A stretch of 64,000 bases of DNA from Rhizophagus irregularis (GCF_026210795.1 NC_089433.1:2319001-2383000); one strand, 5' to 3'; positions 1 through 11,755 are shown, numbered from the stretch's first letter. Notes: a model not told the origin generated them from the sequence alone. Numbers and translations: made by a program.

Positions 1-359
1 CTTACATATTTTTTTTTTACACGAGTAAAAAAAAAATAAAAATAAAAATAAATTAGGAATTTTATATAATAGTAACAAAACTATTTGATTTAAAAAAAAA
101 ATATATATATATATTTATAAAAAGTAAACTCGAATCATAATTTTATTATTTGTTCGTTTTAAGTTTATCCTTTGGTTGATTAAAATAATCTTTTAAAACA
201 TACATAATACTTAAATATAAAAGATATATTATTGTAATTGTATTGTTATTGATTTCATCCGACATAAACCGTTTGATTATTATCTCCTGGTTTCTTTTTG
301 GTTCCGGTTGCGCATAATTAACGTATATAATGCATATCCTGATCTCTAACACATATAAT

Positions 360-400
360 GCATAACGCATAACGCATAACGCATAATGCATAATGCATTA
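360..400. repeat. 7-bp tandem repeat (cataacg/cataatg)
   Basis: About five to six copies of a heptamer, cataacg changing to cataatg, lie head to tail. It is a simple minisatellite with no sign of function. Confidence 0.8.
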
Positions 401-924
401 CCGTATAAGGCATACAAGTGAAATTATATCAGTAATCATTGATTTTATTGATTTTGTTGATTTTATTGATTTTATTGATTTATTGGTCACGGAATGAATA
501 TTTATTTATTGATCGCATTTTTTACGGAAAATTTAAAAATGAAATCATAAATATTATGCCTGAAATTTTAACCAAAATGATGATAGAAAATCATTGATAC
601 CAAAAAAAGAATCAAAAATTACCAAGAGGATTTACAAAAAAAAGGATTTACTCAAGAGGATTTACCAGGAGGATTTACCAAGAGGCAAAAAAAAAAATCA
701 TATGAAAATTTTTGTTTTTAAAATTAACCGAAAATCGGAATTCGGAATTCAAAATCGGGAATCGGAATTATGAATAATATGAATGGATACAAGAATTAAC
801 CGATCATTTCATAATTTTTCCCCGAAAATCCCGAAAAGAAAAAAAAATTAAGAAAAAAACCTTTTTAAAAATCTTTTTTGAATGAACAATAAAGGGAAAT
901 TTCTAAAAAGAAAAAAATCTAATA

Positions 925-1010
925 ATAAATTAAAATAATAATAATAAATAATAATAATAAATAATAATAATAAATAATAAATTAATAATGAATAATAAAT
1001 TAATAATGAG
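925..1010. repeat. AAT trinucleotide microsatellite
   Basis: Nearly uninterrupted taa/aat triplets with occasional single-base interruptions. Open frames across it are made only of Ile, Leu and Tyr codons and are not genes. Confidence 0.85.
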
Positions 1011-1880
1011 ATAAATAAAATAGATAGAACCAAAAAAAGTAAGTAAATGTTAATTAAAAAAAATTTTTTTTTTTTTTATGTATTTTTGATTCATGTAAAA
1101 AGTCGTTGTAAAAAAGTTGTTAAAAAAAAAAACCTTTTTTGAAATTTTTCATAATAATGATGCATATAATAATTACTTTTTGATCGAATAATTTATTATA
1201 TAGGTTATATAAGTTTCTATTTTGAAAAAAAATTTTTTTTTTTTAAATTTAAAAAAAAAAATATATTTTTAAACCTATTGAAAATATTTTTTTTAAAAAA
1301 GTATTCATTATAATGATAAATATGAAAATTTCTAGAAAAATATTATAGAAACCTATTTACTAAATAAAGGAATTCATTATACTCGTTAATTAATTAGATC
1401 GAATTTTTTTTAGATGATTAATTGATTAATTGATGAAACAATTAGAAAATATAAAAGTACTTTTAATTCAAAACTTTAGAAACATAAATCTCACATGTCA
1501 CAACTTCCTTATTCTATTTAAAAGTAAACAATTAAGATCAGATTCGCGTTATAGAATTGAAACGCGGTCTATTGTATTATTTCCATCTAATTTAATATTT
1601 ATTGACGCAAAGAAAAAAATTAGGAATAATTCAATGCATAATTTTATGAATTTTATGACGTAAGGAGAATGACGAATTCTTCACGAAATTGTTTTTTCAC
1701 GAATTCTTCATGAATTCTTTCACGTGATTTGAAAATTTTGAATTTTTAATAAAAATATCTTTATTCAAAAATAAAAATAAATTGATTTATTAATGATAAC
1801 CTTTAAAAGAATTAATTCATGTAAAAACTAATCAAATAAAAAGTGAACTTGTAACTTTAGAACAAAAAAAATTACTTAAA

Positions 1881-2036
1881 ATGGATAATAATAATAATAA
1901 TAACAAAGGATCAAACACTTTAAAAAAAAAACTGACACAGGATCGACAAAAACCAGCCTCACATTTAGAAGTTGTCCTTTGTTTAATCCTTTTTTTACCT
2001 TGCATATTATATATTTCGTTAATGGTAATAAGATAG
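1881..2036 (+). CDS. possible 51-aa single-pass membrane peptide
   Basis: An ATG opens 51 codons. They begin with an Asn run (residues 2-8), continue with a basic stretch (KKKLTQDRQK) and end in one hydrophobic segment of about 20 residues (roughly 30-49, rich in Leu, Ile, Val and Cys) before TAG. The base composition is less AT-rich than the flanks, and the layout of basic head then membrane anchor is that of small tail-anchored or ER peptides. A GTAATA donor at the fifth-last codon and a downstream TTTCAG could give an alternative C-terminus. I do not recognise a family. It could be chance; only transcript data or conservation would settle it. Confidence 0.3.
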   Translation: MDNNNNNNKGSNTLKKKLTQDRQKPASHLEVVLCLILFLPCILYISLMVIR

Positions 2037-4141
2037 TAATGTTTACTTGATTTTGTTTCAGGATTTTTTAATAGAATAGAATTATTTTTAATAATTGTTT
2101 TTAATTGTTTTTAATAGAAATTTTTTTTTTTTAAAAAAAAAAAAATTCTATTTAAAAAAAAAAATAATAATTATTTCTTTTTATAACCAAAAAAATTTTT
2201 TCAATTATTATTATTATTTGAAACGTAATTTTTTTTTTTGGAGGCGTTAACATTCGACATTGACTATATTTTAGTTAACAGGTCGGCAAAAAAAAATCAA
2301 TTCTCATTCCTAATTGGTATACTATATATAAATTAGTGATTGTTTGTTAACAGATCTTTTTTTTTTTGATTATAATATGATTTACACATATTAAACGGTA
2401 GTAATAAAATACAATATCTCTATTGCATTATCTCGGTTATCAATATTTTTTTAAATATATATAAAAAAAAAATGGGGTCATCCCATATGATAGTTTAAAC
2501 CAAAAAAGTAAAAATTTAATTTATTTTTTTCTAAATTAGGATGAAAATACATGACATAAAACAATTATGATATTATTTATCTTGTTATAAAAGAAGTTGC
2601 AGCAGGACAGGAGTAACAAAGCACTTCCTGTAAGAAATGTACGAATTTGTAAAATAACTAATTATTTTTAGAATAAATAAAAATATAAATAAAAATATCA
2701 TTAATTTGCCACATCTATTTTCTGCATATTATAATTGCATGTTAATAATATTATTGGTTACTCAAATCATATAATAAATTACTGGATAATAAGTTGTTGG
2801 GAATAGTGGCAAATCAATTTGTTGTTTTTATTTTAAAAAAATTTTTCCTTTTTTTTCCTTTTGACAAATTATTTTATGTCATCGCATGAAATCTCCTGAC
2901 ATTATATTTAAAAAAGGTACTAAAAATTTTTTTTATTATTTTTAGAAATGAAAATCATGACAAAATTTTTTTACTCACCAAACCTGAAATAAACAATCAA
3001 TCACATCATAAATCACGTGTATAACAAAATTAACTAAAATCAAAAAGTTCTAGATAAAATTAAAGCTCAGCAGATCTTTGATAAAAAATTTTACTTCATA
3101 GTATCATGATATCATAGTGATACCAAATTCAGAGAATATGGAGAAAAGAAATCGAATATTCTTTAACCGAAAAAATTAATTTTTTTTTGGAACCAAAAGC
3201 TTTGACTATGATGTCGATCAACATATGAACATAAGATGAGGATGGCTTGGCAAAATAATTTGCCACATCGCCAAGGGAGGATAAGAAAGGATTTTCTGGA
3301 AAATAACCATTTTAAGGAGTTTCAACATAATATATTTTAATAATTGTATAATTGTATACGGTAATTTGCGAAATCCCTTTTAATCCCTTTATTATTTACT
3401 ATTATTGTAAAAAAATCTATTTTTGTTATAGAATTGTTACTAAAAAAAAAAAGTATCACATAAAAATAAAACTCAGACGCGTGTATTGAAATATTACCAA
3501 ATAAAGTGGTCATTCTTAATTATTTCATAATTTTTTTATGCAATTAATATAAAAGCATACGAGTAGGGTAAATCCGATTTTATCATATATAACAAACAAA
3601 AATATAAATTGTGTTCAACCACCACAGATTTTTTTTTTTTTTTTAAAAAAAAATTGATTTTCACATAATTTATATTAAAAAATTATAACAAAACGAACTT
3701 TCAAAAATCATATTTATATTTTTATATTTTTTCCTGTTAATATAATAAAGACCAGCAATACGCATGACTATGAATTTTTAAGTCGTAAATCTCTTTGTTT
3801 CGTTGTTTTTTCCGACATCTCTCAATAAAAGGATATTCCGAATAAAGATTTTTTTTTAGCATCATAGTTTTACAACAGCACTTGAATAACTTATATATAA
3901 ACCCCAAAAAATCTTTCTTAAATTTTTTTTCTTTACCTTTTTTTTTGGAATTTTTTTTTTATTAATTTAAATTTTAAGAAAAAGGTCTTATTTCTTTTAA
4001 CGAAAAAAATTTATATATTATTTTTTGAAAAAAGCAAAATCTTGAATTTTATCAATTTTATCGAACATAAAAGACTTTTTTTTAATTTTATACGAACAAT
4101 TCGATTTTTTTTACGAAAAAAAAAACGTTATATTATTAAGA
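2037..4141. other. AT-rich intergenic region
   Basis: No open frame of credible composition is seen on either strand. The last 300 bases before 4142 are rich in polypyrimidine tracts and presumably contain the promoter and 5' leader of the small gene that follows. Confidence 0.6.
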
Positions 4142-4475
4142 ATGTTGACAACAATCAACAATTATTTTTCATTAATGAAATATCAAAGTGATATATCTAC
4201 TTCTAAATCACTTGAACCTTGGGAAAAAGCTTTATTCAGTAAGTATTAATTGCGCGTAAATTGCGTAAATTGCGTAAATTTTTTGTAAATTTTGTTATAT
4301 TTTATTTTATGAGAAATTAATTTTAAAACCTTCTTCTTTCTTTTTTTTTCTCTCAATAATAGATTCATGTATTATCGTTGGAATAACGCTTCTCGCCTAT
4401 ACAACATTCGCACAATCAAATAATATGTTTTTAACAAACTTCGATACAGATTTTCACTCGTCGTTATATTTATGA
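4142..4475 (+). CDS. Small activating subunit of serine palmitoyltransferase (ssSPT-like)
   Basis: Two exons (4142-4238, 4363-4475) encode 69 aa. The segment around residues 23-34 reads SLEPWEKALFNS and is followed by a hydrophobic stretch of about 20 residues. The LEPWE motif before a single transmembrane helix is the hallmark of the small SPT subunits (mammalian ssSPTa/b, about 70-76 aa). These bind the catalytic heterodimer in the ER membrane, raise its activity and tune acyl-CoA choice in the first step of sphingolipid synthesis. The intron has GTAAGT and polypyrimidine-AATAG borders and splits the Asn codon of the motif. Length and motif order fit the family well. It is easily missed in annotation because each exon is short. 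Confidence 0.8.
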
Positions 4476-7317
4476 TTTTATTAATGTCTTTAGATTATTA
4501 TAAAGAACAATTAGTATAATTAAAACTCTAATAATAATTCTTTCAATGCTGCGGTGGTGTTGAAAAAAAAAAAAACTTTTACAAAACTTTTTCGTTTATT
4601 TTCAATTTATTTCATTTTTCTTCTTTTTTTTTAAAAAAATGTATCATAATATTTCAAAATTTAAATTTCTTTTTGTTTTTTTTAACGTGTTTTAAATGGT
4701 AGTTCATTTTTTTATTTTTGGGTTTTTATATAAAGCGTTTGAACTTTTTTTTTCTCTTTTTTATTCACATTTTTTTTACAAAACATAACCTTTTTTTCTT
4801 AGAAAAAATTATCCATTTTTTTTTTAATTAATTAATTATTACTTTTTGATAATTTTTTTTTTATATTTCTTCCTGTGCGGGTTAATCATTAAAGAAAAAA
4901 AATGTAGACATTTTTAATTATATTATTCTTTTTTTAGACATTTTTATCAGATTTTTTTTCTTTTTTTATATTCTTTCATAAAAAAAAATTTTTTTTTTTT
5001 TTTTTTCCTTTCTAATAATTAATTACACGGAGATTAGTATTTTTTTTTTTATATTATTTTTCAGTTTTTAAGAATAACCTTGAGGTTAAACAATAAAAAA
5101 AAAATATTAATTCAACATCCATGATAATAAACACTATATCAGGATCTTAACTAGAAATGACTTTTTCAATGACAAAACCAAAAATGGAAATAATATAAAT
5201 AAACAAGGGTGTTCCTCCCCGGTAGTTGTAATTTTATAACGGGCTAAATACTTTTTTTGGGAAGTATGATTAACAAACGTGTAAATGGTAATTATTGAAG
5301 CGGGCGTTCGCTTTTTACACTCGAATAGAAAGAGATGTTGATGACATTACCTTTTCCTTCTCCAATAAAGGTTTTCCCCCATTAATGTTCGTGAAACTAA
5401 AAATTTATTTGTATGATCTGTCCAAATTTACGCGCCTATAAAATATATTACCCTTCTTTTTTTTTTAAAAAAAAAAAATCGTTACGATTGTAAAAATCCA
5501 AAAAAAGATCTCATGTTTATATAAACAATTTATATATTTCTTGGCATGACCATTTTGGTTAAAATCGTTTTTAACATTTTATTTTTAGAGAAAAAAATCA
5601 TTGTACAGTCAAAATTTGCTCGTGAAAACAATTATTCATTATCATTTTAAAAGAAAAAGTGCACATGAATGAAAAAAATTGGGAAATCAAAGAATGAATG
5701 AAATGATACATACAAAACCTTTCTATTTACATAATATGTTGATTTGATAAGCTTTACCATGTTTACCGTAAAAGGTGATGGCAAATCAACTAAGTTTTCA
5801 TAATAAAGAATTCCTGTTCGAATACTACCTTTTAATATAAATGATCGACCAATTTAATTTGAGATAAAGAACGTTAGCCCTCTTTTTTTAACCAATCAAA
5901 ATTAATATTCAATGGATTTTAATGAATTTTTACTCCGGTAAATCAAATACTATCAATACTCCGGTAATATCGGTAATATCAGTGATATCATAAAGTAAAT
6001 ACCCAAGTAATCCATTTTTCATCTTTGATCTTTAAATATATTCCCATTACAATGCTTTTAAAAAATCAGTTCTCATTTTGTAAATTACACAACAACTTTA
6101 AATATTATGTAATTTACCTTACCTGTCTTTTTATTGCAGATTATCTATCTTCTATCATCACAATGGAATTAACCGTTTATTTGTTCCGTGAAAATGAGAT
6201 CATAGTACAAATCTTCCATTTTTTTTTTCTTTTCTCCTATTTTTTTTGCATGATCGTTAATGAAAAGAAGTCGGATACACAATCGATTCTCGTCAATTGC
6301 AGGGGTTAACCTACCGTATAAACTTAATGATCTTAGTTACAACAAACTAATAATCAATTAAATGAAATGATGATGACTTTTTAATGTTAATCCCAGTTTT
6401 GCAGGATCCCCCCAGTTTTTCTAACGTCAGAGACAAATTGGGTGATTCAGTTGGGGAGTCTGTGTAATGTGTAAACACATGTTATTCCGTGTGGAAACAT
6501 CGGGTGTAAATACAGTATAAAAATCATAAATTATATCAGATATTGAGAATTACTATTTTCATTTTCTGTTGCCTTTTTCATGGGATAAATGTGGTATATT
6601 CATATGAATTTGTAAATGTACAATTTGTACATATAATACAGCATTAAGTTACAGTGCATTAATAGAATTACTGATTATATGGAATTACTATAACAAGTTT
6701 CAAAGTTCAAACTGTTATTTGGTTTACACTGAGTCGTCTAATTTATTTATAAAATATATTTTTAAATTACATACTTTTTATTTCATGGGTATCAAATATC
6801 AATGAATAACTGAAATATTCACCGATGCCTTAGGCCCCGAAAAGGAGGGGACTCAGGGGAGTATCGGTGTATATGGAGTATTTATTAGATATGGAATAAC
6901 GGAATAACACATTGTGCGGTTAAACGATATTGAGTATGATATATACCTCCGATGTTGTATAGTATAGTTGACGAAAATCTATACAGTATAATTTTTTATT
7001 TACTGTATACAGTATAGCTTTTATCTATACAGTATAGTTTTTTTACATTATACTATACAACATCGGAGGTATATATCATACTCAATAACTATATTATCCA
7101 CATTGTGTATGACGTATACACCGATGGATTTTATACTTTTTTTTACTTTTTATATAATTTACAAAAAAAATACGTGATTGGTTAGTTGATCATTCTACAG
7201 TTAAAATTTATTGGTCGTAATTTTTAGTGTAACCGATCAAAAATCAAGATCACATACGATCAAGTCGATCAATCAATTCCTGAAGTATTTTTTAACTATA
7301 ATCACTCGAGCCAAATA
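4476..7317. other. Intergenic region with one palindromic element
   Basis: No gene is supported. An open frame at 6025-6309 has composition like the flanking DNA and no recognisable motif. The only clear structure is the inverted repeat near 6.9-7.1 kb, listed separately. Confidence 0.6.
6929..7086. repeat. 158-bp palindrome (MITE-like foldback)
   Basis: The arm at 6929-6966 (attgagtatgatatatacct and onward) is the near-perfect reverse complement of 7051-7086. The centre repeats a tatacagtatag motif that can itself pair. A second, outer inverted match (gtatcggtgtata near 6862 and tatacaccgat near 7107) suggests the element may really extend over about 6860-7122. There is no coding capacity. 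It fits a non-autonomous foldback element; I saw no clear target duplication. Confidence 0.7.
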
Positions 7318-9903
7318 ATGACCGAAACCACAACTTATTTTAATACGCCTTCCGAAGAATGGAACTTCCTTAGTTACTACAAGCACCGCCGTAATGAAAA
7401 CAACTTCACCTTTTCTTTCAGAAAGGAATCATTTTTACTCAAGAAAAATCTTGAATCCCGTCAAAAAATATCAAAGGCCAAACAGTTGTTAGAAGCATTT
7501 AAGGTTATTGTATTGCAAAGCGGTGCGGTATGAGGTTTTTGCAAAGTTGCTTGCGACTTCCACGACTATGAGGACGTTCTACGCGCCGTTCCTCTAATAT
7601 TCTACGTGAATGTGGTGGTGTGTGGGAACCTCAGAAGTCATTTATGACTCTCACAGCTATGAGGACGTTCTACGCGCCGTTCCTCTAATATTCTACGTGA
7701 ATGCTGTGGTCCGAACCTAGATATTCTTTCATCGGCACCATACAACATCGTCATTACAAATTTTTAATGTTTCCCTTTTCTTTTTTCTAGAATCATCGAC
7801 AGCATAACGAGGATGTCAACATTTTCTGGAACGAAATCGAGCTTATGTATTTAGAGTATGAGAAAAATTTGCGAACAGTAAGCATATTTTTTGCTGAAAA
7901 ACTCTTAGAGTTTTTACTAAATAGCTTTCTTGTGCAGAAACGATGTCATGTAAATATTAGTAGTAAGACGCAAGATATGATGGAGAACATGGCTGAAGAA
8001 ACTGTGAAAGCACATTTAGCTACAACAAAGGTGATTCTTTAAAAAACGTAAAACAGACTTCAAGTTCATAATACATCCAATGTTATTGACCTTGCATTTC
8101 TGTAGGATTCGAATGATGAAATTAATGATTTTTTCCAGAGTTCTTCCGAGCAACAACTTCCCACCTTGTTTTCTGATCGAGATCATTGTTCCAAATGTCA
8201 CATGGAGGTAAATGCATTAAATTTGTCATTGCAATGGATAACAACATTTACCTTTTATTTTGATTCTTTAGATTAATATTTCCGGACCAATGAGATTTTG
8301 TCCTTATTGCGGAAGTAAAGTTGCTTCGTCCGATGATATTGAGTTTGAGGAGTTTGAGAGTGACAGTGATGAACCAGTTGAAGTATGTTAATAACAGAAT
8401 TCTTATTATTTTATTTCACATATCTCACAGTTTAATTATGTTATTTAGTCGGATCATGAAACAGATGAAATTAAGGACGATGAAAATCCTCCTAAAATAG
8501 ACAAATTGGCTTTTCGCGAATCGCACCATGCTATTCCAGATAATGCGAAGATGCATTTGAAGTCAGGAAAAATAGTTGAAGATGTTCTTTTCGATTTCGC
8601 CAAAGATATGGAGCATGAACAGTCAGTTTTCTCAAAATTTGATCACTCTTTTTTTTATCTTATTATTCGTGATCCTGACATATGTTATCAGCCATGCCCA
8701 TTCCTACATTATAAATTATGACGACGAAAATGTCAAGGCATTGTTCACCCAAACGGAGTGGAACGAATTAACTGAGGATCGAATTAGGATTCCAGGTGTT
8801 CCGCGTGAAATTGGGGAGGAGCTGGTGAGATACGGGAAGAAAACATTAAGTGAGCTTCGTAATTCCGTGTTGACATCGTATTTACAAGATGGGACCATCT
8901 ATGATATCAACAAGCACTACAATCAGGAGTGGATACAAATGGCAGTGCGAACACTAGTAAATCTATATGAAAATATAGATGCCCCCTTAATTAGAAACCA
9001 ATACGAAAATTGGTTTACTGTCGCTTTTTTTGGGACGTGCATCGACCTTTGTATGAGGGATATTCAATTATGCACGGATATTAAGAGGTTTAACCATTTT
9101 TTCCACTGGTGTATATAATATATTCACTTTTAACATAATTTTATTTATCACTACTTGTAGGACCGACGCACCATCACTAGCTAGCGCCAACAGGAAAAAC
9201 CGCGGTCGGTCAGGAAACACAAAAACCAGAAAATTGACAGGACGCAAAATCGATGGGATAGTATACATAGTTGACAGAAATCTTGAAGTGGGTGTTATCG
9301 AAGCGGCGAGATCATTTTTGGGTGTTTCGGATCGAAAGTATCTTCTTGAAACGTTCAAAATGCCGAAAACGCTTCGAGATATGTATGCTGATCTTGTGAG
9401 AACAGCAAATTATGACGAACAAAAAGCTAATAATCTTCAGGTTTTCGGTATTTTGCATCTCGGTCTATGGATTCAGTTCACGAGATTATATCGTGCCGGA
9501 GGATCGATTTGTATTTTTAGGAAGGATGTTGTATCTCACCATGTAGATAGCAAATTCTCTGAAGATGGAATAAAATCTTTTCTAAAACTTATGGCAGCAG
9601 TATATCAACATAAGGTAAGACTTGTACTGTACATACGGTTTCATTCATCTTACTGTTTTCCTAATCATTTCACAGCTTATTATAAGGGATAACTTACGTA
9701 TACTGAATATCCGGAATGCAAATATTGAACCAGGAGATGATGATGATTTGCTAAATGATATATTAAATGTTGGAAATTATTCTTCTACGTCACAATCATC
9801 GATTGAACGTTTCGCCGATTCTTGGCCCACCCCAAGAAAGAAAAAGAGACCAAAGAGTGAAAATTCGAAGAAAAAGAGCGCAGTAAAAAAGAGAAGGTTG
9901 TAG
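7318..9903 (+). CDS. Lineage-specific zinc-ribbon protein, probably nuclear (617 aa)
   Basis: Nine exons join in frame: 7318-7527, 7791-7877, 7938-8030, 8106-8207, 8272-8382, 8449-8621, 8692-9087, 9161-9614, 9676-9903. Residues 158/161 (CSKC) and 174/177 (CPYC) form a four-cysteine zinc ribbon; exon 4 supplies the first pair and exon 5 the second. An acidic linker follows (EFEEFESDSDE). The 240-550 region is a folded, Trp-containing domain. It includes KIDGIVY (D422) and, after a short strand, LEVGVIEAAR (E433/E438). That D...ExG/ExK spacing resembles a PD-(D/E)XK-type core, but this is only a pattern resemblance. The tail is a dense basic nuclear signal (KKKRPK, KKKSAVKKRR). I recall many Rhizophagus proteins of this build but no assigned function. 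Intron 1 holds an odd tandem duplication, and a decayed inverted copy lies at 12.5-13.2 kb. Confidence 0.75.
7553..7703. repeat. Tandem duplication inside intron 1, GC-richer than surroundings
   Basis: A segment of about 55-60 bases (ctatgaggacgttctacgcg and onward through ctacgtgaatg) occurs twice, at about 7553-7612 and 7647-7703. The central 47 or so bases are identical. It sits wholly in the first intron of the zinc-ribbon gene and is markedly richer in G and C than the intron around it. Confidence 0.8.
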
Positions 9904-10497
9904 ATAAGCTTCTAACCTTCCTGCTAACTTCTTTTGCTTTATTTGCTTTCTATACCTACTTTCTATACCTTTGATTGGTGAGTCAATTTCTTTTCTCAAT
10001 TGCTCTTGCAAGTGACTAATTTTACTCTTGATTTGAGTTGTGATTCAGAATTTTGATCTATTGGTTTATTCGATAAAAATGTTTGCTGGGTCTTGCTATA
10101 AGAGACGGACACTTAATATAAGTTGCAAGGAACCTTTTTTAATATAGTGCGCTAAAATGAAAATGCAGTTCCCGATTTTTTTATTGTTCGCCTTGTATTT
10201 TTTAACGTGTATTTTACGATGTGGAGATGTAACATGATTGGAAAATAAAACAGGCTTTTATTGTATAGACGTCGGTATTTTTATCGGTGTTCCGAAACAA
10301 AACGCGCATGTGATTTTTTTTTATCTTAATAAAAACACAATTTGTAACGCCGGCAAGAAAAATTTTTATAATAAAATTTATTACACATATATATAAACTG
10401 ATAGTACTGCATGCATTGTGTGAAGAATCTCTCACGTATAGTTGTTTCCGAAATTTTAAAAATTTGTATAATAGTGCGAAATTGCAAATATCTCAGG

Positions 10498-10900
10498 ATC
10501 TAGTAATCAGATTTCGATGCTCTTACTATTCATTTGATTCGTCTCATCAAGACAAATCTAATGATATGTATATCATTTTTATAGCATCGATATTGATGGA
10601 GTAAAATTACTATAAACATTTAATGAATGTTGGTGTTGAAGCACGATCTAGTAATTGGATTTAAATGAATTTACCACCATTCGATTCATCATGATGAGAT
10701 AATTCTAATGGCGGTAAGATCATCTTTCTAATATTGAAATTGATGGAGCTATTATGCTATAAATATTTAAAAGTTATTGGTATCAGAGCGCGATCTAGTG
10801 ATTGGATTTAAATGATCATACTACCATTAGAATCGCCTTATCGAGATGAATCAAATGGTAGTAAGATCATCCAAAACGGATCACTGGATGCTGAGTTATT
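10498..10900. repeat. Three-copy hairpin repeat array (copy group A)
   Basis: Three copies begin near 10498, 10644 and 10790, a period of about 146 bp. Each starts with gatctagtRattggattt, then has an imperfect stem (catttgattcgtct / agacaaatctaatg in copy 1; accattcgattcatc / gagataattctaatgg in copy 2), then ggtaagatcat and a tail like attgatggagttatt. The same unit recurs near 46.2-46.8 kb. Confidence 0.75.
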
Positions 10901-11123
10901 ATTTATTAAAGTTTTTATATATAAATCAGCCAAAATTAAGGCTAATTCTGGCCAAATATTTTCGTAATACAAAATTAATTACGGAGTCCGAAATTAATTA
11001 CGGAATACGGAGTTTTTCTAATGAATTACTTAATAATTACAGAATTACGTAATTACATATTTCTGTAATACTAAAATAATTTTGGATATAAGTATACTTT
11101 AAAGTTCAGGTTGCTGAAAACTA

Positions 11124-11450
11124 TCATACAGTCAGATCACAGTAAAGAGCTGTCCAAGTTCCTTCATTCCACAAATTCAATATCCTCTTGAAGAATCCTA
11201 TTGACAGTGTAACTGTCACATACTTCTTTTGCGTCTTTATTTTCATTACAATAACATAGCCCCAATCTTTAAAGCCATTAAGAATTTTGAATTGAATTTT
11301 TGTTGCAGGAATATCATATATTACAATCTCTTTAACGCTCTCTTTATTTTGAGGAGTATAGTTGGTTATAATTGTAGATATTCCTTTTTCTGAATCATGT
11401 TGCTTGGTCTCCTTAACCTTCTGCGCCTATTGTTTGTCCTTTGATGTACT
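11124..11450 (-). pseudogene. Decayed coding relic, minus strand
   Basis: Read on the minus strand from about 11450 to the TGA at 11124-11126, one frame gives about 105 codons with a single internal TAG near 11427. The composition is protein-like and includes IVIYDIPATKIQF, LNGFKDWGYVIVMK, KKYVTVTLS and LWNEGTWTALYC. This resembles the N-terminal nucleic-acid-binding region found in ORFs linked to transposons in Glomeromycotina, but that is recalled resemblance, not a search result. There is no start codon in context and no intact upstream exon. Confidence 0.5.
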
Positions 11451-11519
11451 GCTCTTTATAAAAGTATATTGAGTGTTTCATTTAGAGCCAATAGGTGATG
11501 GTGACATAAATCTATTATC

Positions 11520-11755
11520 ATCAGTGGTATATTTTTATATTAAATTATATAAAAATATGAATCAGTAATATCACAACTCACTTTTTTTATATAGAATCAA
11601 TATAAAAAAGTGAATCGCAATACTGCAACTCACTTTTTTTATATAAAATTAATATAAAATATTAAATTTCAATATCACAACTTACTTTTTTATATAGAAT
11701 TATTAATAAAAAAAGTAAAACCCAATACCCTAACTCACTTTTTTTTATATTTAGT
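11520..11755. repeat. ~65-bp tandem repeat, about 3.5 copies
   Basis: The unit aatatcacaactcacttttt, then tatatagaat, then tattaataaaaaaagtRaa, repeats at roughly 65-bp spacing with accumulated point changes. Within each unit, cactttttttatat and atataaaaaagtg can pair, so the array is also a series of small hairpins. Confidence 0.75.

Larger units (their letters stand above)
1..1880. other. AT-rich intergenic region with simple repeats
   Basis: I see no supported gene here. The stretch holds short tandem repeats: a 7-bp cataacg/cataatg run near 360-400, a gattttatt run at about 438-485, an aagaggatttac-type repeat near 610-685 and an AAT microsatellite at about 925-1010. The open frames are low-complexity and look like chance. 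Confidence 0.7.

Noticed and set aside
6025-6309. 94-codon plus-strand frame with hydrophobic stretches
   Set aside because: Composition equals that of the flanking AT-rich DNA, the hydrophobicity comes from T-runs, and no motif or splice partner is visible.
7553-7703. Intronic duplication as a pair of C/D snoRNAs
   Set aside because: I looked for RTGATGA near the 5' side and CTGA near the 3' side with a closing stem and did not find a convincing pair in either copy.
10498-10900. Hairpin units as tRNA or tRNA-like genes
   Set aside because: There is a single stem without the cloverleaf arms, no GGTTCRA-type T-loop box and no acceptor stem.
10846-11052. 68-codon frame starting inside the hairpin array
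   Set aside because: Its first third is repeat sequence and the rest is built of repeated aattac motifs.
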